Of a stretch of DNA of 6,971 nucleotides, positions 5,117 through 6,971 are shown piece after piece. The notes under the pieces were generated by a model. It saw only the letters and a list, made by a program, of their open reading frames with translations, made no database searches and was not told where the DNA came from. Made by a program: the position numbers and the translations under genes. The stretch lies in the NCBI RefSeq assembly GCF_036565765.1, contig NZ_DATCXP010000158.1, one strand, 5' to 3'. Source of the stretch: Terrimesophilobacter sp036565765 (GTDB lineage: Bacteria > Actinomycetota > Actinomycetes > Actinomycetales > Microbacteriaceae). How positions within the stretch are numbered: position 1 is the stretch's first letter; every line of letters begins with the position of its first letter.

Positions 5117-5442
5117 ATCGCGAAACCTATCGCACGCATCATGTCCCGCCCGTCATCCGTGATCTTCTCCGGCCCCCACGGCGGCATCCAGACCCAGTTG
5201 ATCCTGAACTGCTCGACGATGCCGTCGAGAGCCTGCGCGGTCTCGTCCTCGATCACGTCGGTGAGCGGGCAACCCGCGGAGGTGAGCGTCATGCTCACGA
5301 TGAGCGCATTGTTCTCGTCGTCCCAGCTGAGGTCGTAGATCAGCCCGAGGTCGACGATGTTCACGCCGAGCTCGGGGTCCATCACATCTTTGAGCGCCTC
5401 TTCGACCTGGTCGAAGAGCTTCGGCTCGAGTGCTACAGCCAT
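5113..5442 (-). CDS. sufT: SufT-like DUF59 / MIP18 family Fe-S assembly factor
   Basis: A 109-residue cytosolic protein of the DUF59/MIP18 (PaaD-like) family. Its motifs are DPELGVNIVDLGLIYD (22-37), which starts the family domain, and LTSAGCPLTD (53-62) with conserved Cys58. Members help mature Fe-S proteins; the mycobacterial homologue Rv1466 ends the suf operon and is called SufT. The ATG at 5442 is 4 nt after the sufC stop, with only a weak ribosome binding site, so it is probably translated in coupling with sufC as the last gene of the operon. Its TAG overlaps the bioY stop by 4 nt on the opposite strand. The name sufT rests on family and position; other DUF59 roles are possible. Confidence 0.88.
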   Translation of the reverse strand: MAVALEPKLFDQVEEALKDVMDPELGVNIVDLGLIYDLSWDDENNALIVSMTLTSAGCPLTDVIEDETAQALDGIVEQFRINWVWMPPWGPEKITDDGRDMMRAIGFAI

Positions 5443-5446
5443 GGTC

Positions 5447-6211
5447 CTAGCCTACGTTCGTCGTTGCGAGAAAGCGATCGTAGCCCTCGTCTTCGAGGCG
5501 GTCGGCCAGCTCTGGGCCGCCCTCCTCGGCGATCCGGCCGTCCACGAACACGTGCACGAAGTCGGGGCGCACGTAGCGGAGGATGCGCGTGTAGTGGGTG
5601 ATCAGGAGGAATCCGATGTCCGACGCGGCCTTCGCCCGGTTAATCCCCTCCGAGACGATCTTGAGTGCGTCGACATCCAGCCCGGAGTCGGTCTCATCGA
5701 GGATCGCGAACTTCGGTTTGAGCAACTCCATCTGCAGAATCTCGTGACGCTTCTTCTCGCCGCCGGAGAATCCTTCGTTGACGTTGCGATCCGCGAAACT
5801 CGGGTCCATGCGCAGGTTCGTCATGGACGTCTTGACATCCTTGATCCAGCCGCGGATGGCGGGGGCGTGGCCGTCCACCGCCGTCTTCGCGGTACGCAGG
5901 AAGTTGGTCACGGTCACGCCGGGGATCTCGACCGGGTACTGCATCGCGAGGAAGAGCCCGGCGCGCGCCCTGGCATCCACCGTCATGGCAAGCAGGTCCT
6001 CGCCGTCCAGGGTCGCCGAGCCGCTCTCGACGTGATACTTCGGATGACCCGCGATCGTGTAGGCGAGTGTGGATTTGCCGGAGCCGTTCGGCCCCATGAT
6101 GGCGTGGGTTTCACCGTCGCGCACCGTGAGGTCGACCCCGTTCAGGATGGGCTTCACGCCCTGGTCGGTCTGGACGCTCACGTGGAGGTCCTTGATCTCG
6201 AGTACAGACAT
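5447..6211 (-). CDS. sufC: Fe-S cluster assembly ATPase SufC
   Basis: A 254-residue ABC-type ATPase with no membrane segments, the energy-providing subunit of the SufBCD scaffold for de novo Fe-S cluster assembly. Walker A is GPNGSGKST (40-48), the Q-loop region AMQYPVEIPGV (89-99), the SufC-type signature EGFSGGEKKRHEILQ (146-160), Walker B FAILDETDSGLDVD (168-181) and the H-loop ITHYTRILRYV with His206. The DETDSGLD form and KKRHEILQ are diagnostic of SufC against other ABC proteins. Length is normal for the family. The ATG at 6211 lies 4 nt after the stop of the Rieske gene, with a weak purine-rich GAGAAGAAG upstream. It is followed after 4 nt by the sufT-like gene, without sufS or sufU between. 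Confidence 0.97.
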   Translation of the reverse strand: MSVLEIKDLHVSVQTDQGVKPILNGVDLTVRDGETHAIMGPNGSGKSTLAYTIAGHPKYHVESGSATLDGEDLLAMTVDARARAGLFLAMQYPVEIPGVTVTNFLRTAKTAVDGHAPAIRGWIKDVKTSMTNLRMDPSFADRNVNEGFSGGEKKRHEILQMELLKPKFAILDETDSGLDVDALKIVSEGINRAKAASDIGFLLITHYTRILRYVRPDFVHVFVDGRIAEEGGPELADRLEDEGYDRFLATTNVG

Positions 6212-6215
6212 GGTC

Positions 6216-6557
6216 TCAGGCTTCTTCTCTGTGGTTGTCGAATATGGGAGTCGGGTCGATATAGACGTCGCCGTCGACGATCGTGACGGCGAAGGTGGGG
6301 ACGGGCTCGAACGCGGGAAGCGTCAAGGCCTTCCCCGTCAGGAGGGAGAACTGCGAGCCGTGCGCCCAGCACTCGATCGTGTCGTCCTCGACGAAACCCT
6401 CCGAGAGGGAGATGTCACCGTGGGTGCAGGTGTCGCCGATGGCGAAGATGCTTCCCGCCGAGTCCTTCACGAGAGCGATCGGGTTGTCATCGATCACGAC
6501 CCGGACGGCGGATTTCAGGTCGATCTCGTCGACGGCGCAGATCCTGACGGCGGTCAC
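6216..6557 (-). CDS. Rieske [2Fe-2S] ferredoxin of the suf operon
   Basis: A 113-residue soluble Rieske protein, commonly annotated as a non-haem iron oxygenase ferredoxin subunit. The cluster-binding boxes are Cys44-Thr-His46-Gly and Cys63-Trp-Ala-His66-Gly, separated by 16 residues, all four ligands present, with the typical GDISLSEGFVEDDTIEC between them. The rest of the chain is the small beta-rich Rieske fold, with no membrane anchor. No oxygenase gene is nearby. Its place between sufD and sufC follows the common actinobacterial arrangement, so a role in electron supply or repair during Fe-S assembly is likelier than ring hydroxylation; this is inference. The start is GTG at 6557, overlapping the sufD stop as GTGA, and the stop lies 4 nt before sufC. 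Confidence 0.92.
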   Translation of the reverse strand: MTAVRICAVDEIDLKSAVRVVIDDNPIALVKDSAGSIFAIGDTCTHGDISLSEGFVEDDTIECWAHGSQFSLLTGKALTLPAFEPVPTFAVTIVDGDVYIDPTPIFDNHREEA

Positions 6558-6971
6558 GTGACGATCTCGCCAACGGCGTGGCCTGCACCGCGCAGCTCGG
6601 CCTCGATGGCAGCCTCGAGCCGTTCCTGCACGTCGGCGACGCCGATCTTCTGGATGATGCCCGACAGGAAGCCGCGGACCACGAGCCTGCGTGCCTCCTC
6701 CTCGGGAATGCCTCGCGATTCGAGGTAGAACAGCTGCTCGTCGTCGAACCGTCCGCTCGCACTCGCGTGCCCGGCTCCGGCGATGTCGCCGGTCTCGATC
6801 TCGAGATTCGGGACGGAGTCCGCACGGGTTCCATCCGTCAACAGCAGGTTCCGGTTCTCCTCGTAGCTGTCCGTGCCGGAGGCGGTGGGGCGGATGAGCA
6901 CATCGCCGATCCAGACGGTTCTGGCTGCCTCGCCCTGCAGGGCACCGCGGTAGCTGACCCGGGATTTCGTG
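6554..6971 (-). CDS. sufD: Fe-S cluster assembly protein SufD, C-terminal part (gene runs off the right edge)
   Basis: The frame is open from the right edge to the TGA at 6556-6554, about 138 residues of a family usually about 400 long. Visible SufD/SufB-type features are SRVSYRGALQGEAARTVWIGD, a SYEENRNLLL segment, PNLEIETGDIAGAGHASASGRFDDEQLFYLESRGI, and a closing helical part IPEEEARRLVVRGFL. The AGHASASGRFD stretch contains the conserved His of the C-terminal beta-helix region where SufD meets SufB. In this family the N-terminal part, sufB and any regulator such as sufR would be expected to the right, outside the window. An ATG-initiated reading from 6901 would give only a fragment; the homology continues beyond it. 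The stop overlaps the Rieske GTG start by 4 nt (GTGA). Confidence 0.94.
   Translation of the reverse strand, partial: TKSRVSYRGALQGEAARTVWIGDVLIRPTASGTDSYEENRNLLLTDGTRADSVPNLEIETGDIAGAGHASASGRFDDEQLFYLESRGIPEEEARRLVVRGFLSGIIQKIGVADVQERLEAAIEAELRGAGHAVGEIVT

Noticed and set aside
5357..6286. Plus-strand ORF of 309 codons opposite sufC
   Set aside because: It is a shadow of sufC and the start of the sufT-like gene, with no domain similarity and no ribosome binding site of note.
1..6971. Defence island, phage, toxin-antitoxin, CRISPR or biosynthetic gene cluster
   Set aside because: Every sizeable stretch is accounted for by housekeeping genes. Apart from the DUF222 remnant no mobile-element gene, direct-repeat array or defence domain was found on either strand.

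Overview
This 6,971-base, high-GC window looks chromosomal and comes from an actinobacterium, most likely of the Microbacteriaceae (Micrococcales). The assignment rests on a MabA-like FabG, a DUF3099 membrane protein, a SURF1 protein read from a GTG start, an Rv1473-like ABC-F protein, an actinobacterial suf order with a Rieske ferredoxin between sufD and sufC, and a DUF222/13E12-type fragment. No rRNA, tRNA, CRISPR array, phage gene or insertion sequence was seen.

Layout from left to right. (1) 1-546, minus strand: a 5'-truncated DUF222/HNH (13E12-repeat) gene that runs off the left edge, directly behind fabG. (2) 613-1323, minus: fabG, a 3-oxoacyl-ACP reductase. (3) An 85-bp divergent promoter region. 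(4) 1409-2777, plus: a tightly coupled three-gene unit of DUF3099 membrane protein, a small Cys/His protein and SURF1, with a GTGA overlap at both junctions. (5) 2774-4372, minus: an ABC-F ATPase convergent with SURF1, the stop codons overlapping by 4 nt. (6) A 123-bp divergent region holding a perfect 16-bp palindrome. (7) 4496-5116, plus: bioY, again convergent with its right neighbour through a 4-nt stop overlap. (8) 5113-6971, minus: the distal part of a suf operon in transcription order sufD (partial) - Rieske ferredoxin - sufC - sufT-like DUF59, with junctions of -4, +4 and +4 nt.

The genes are housekeeping: Fe-S cluster assembly, biotin uptake, translation-factor ABC-F, cytochrome oxidase maturation and fatty acid synthesis. 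I see no convincing new multi-gene system. The points most worth a second look are the missing Asp in the BioY PGDxxK motif, the 16-bp palindrome between the ABC-F gene and bioY, the conserved-looking Cys/His mini-protein coupled to SURF1, the absence of sufS/sufU between sufC and sufT, and the DUF222 remnant that marks a rearrangement breakpoint just after fabG.
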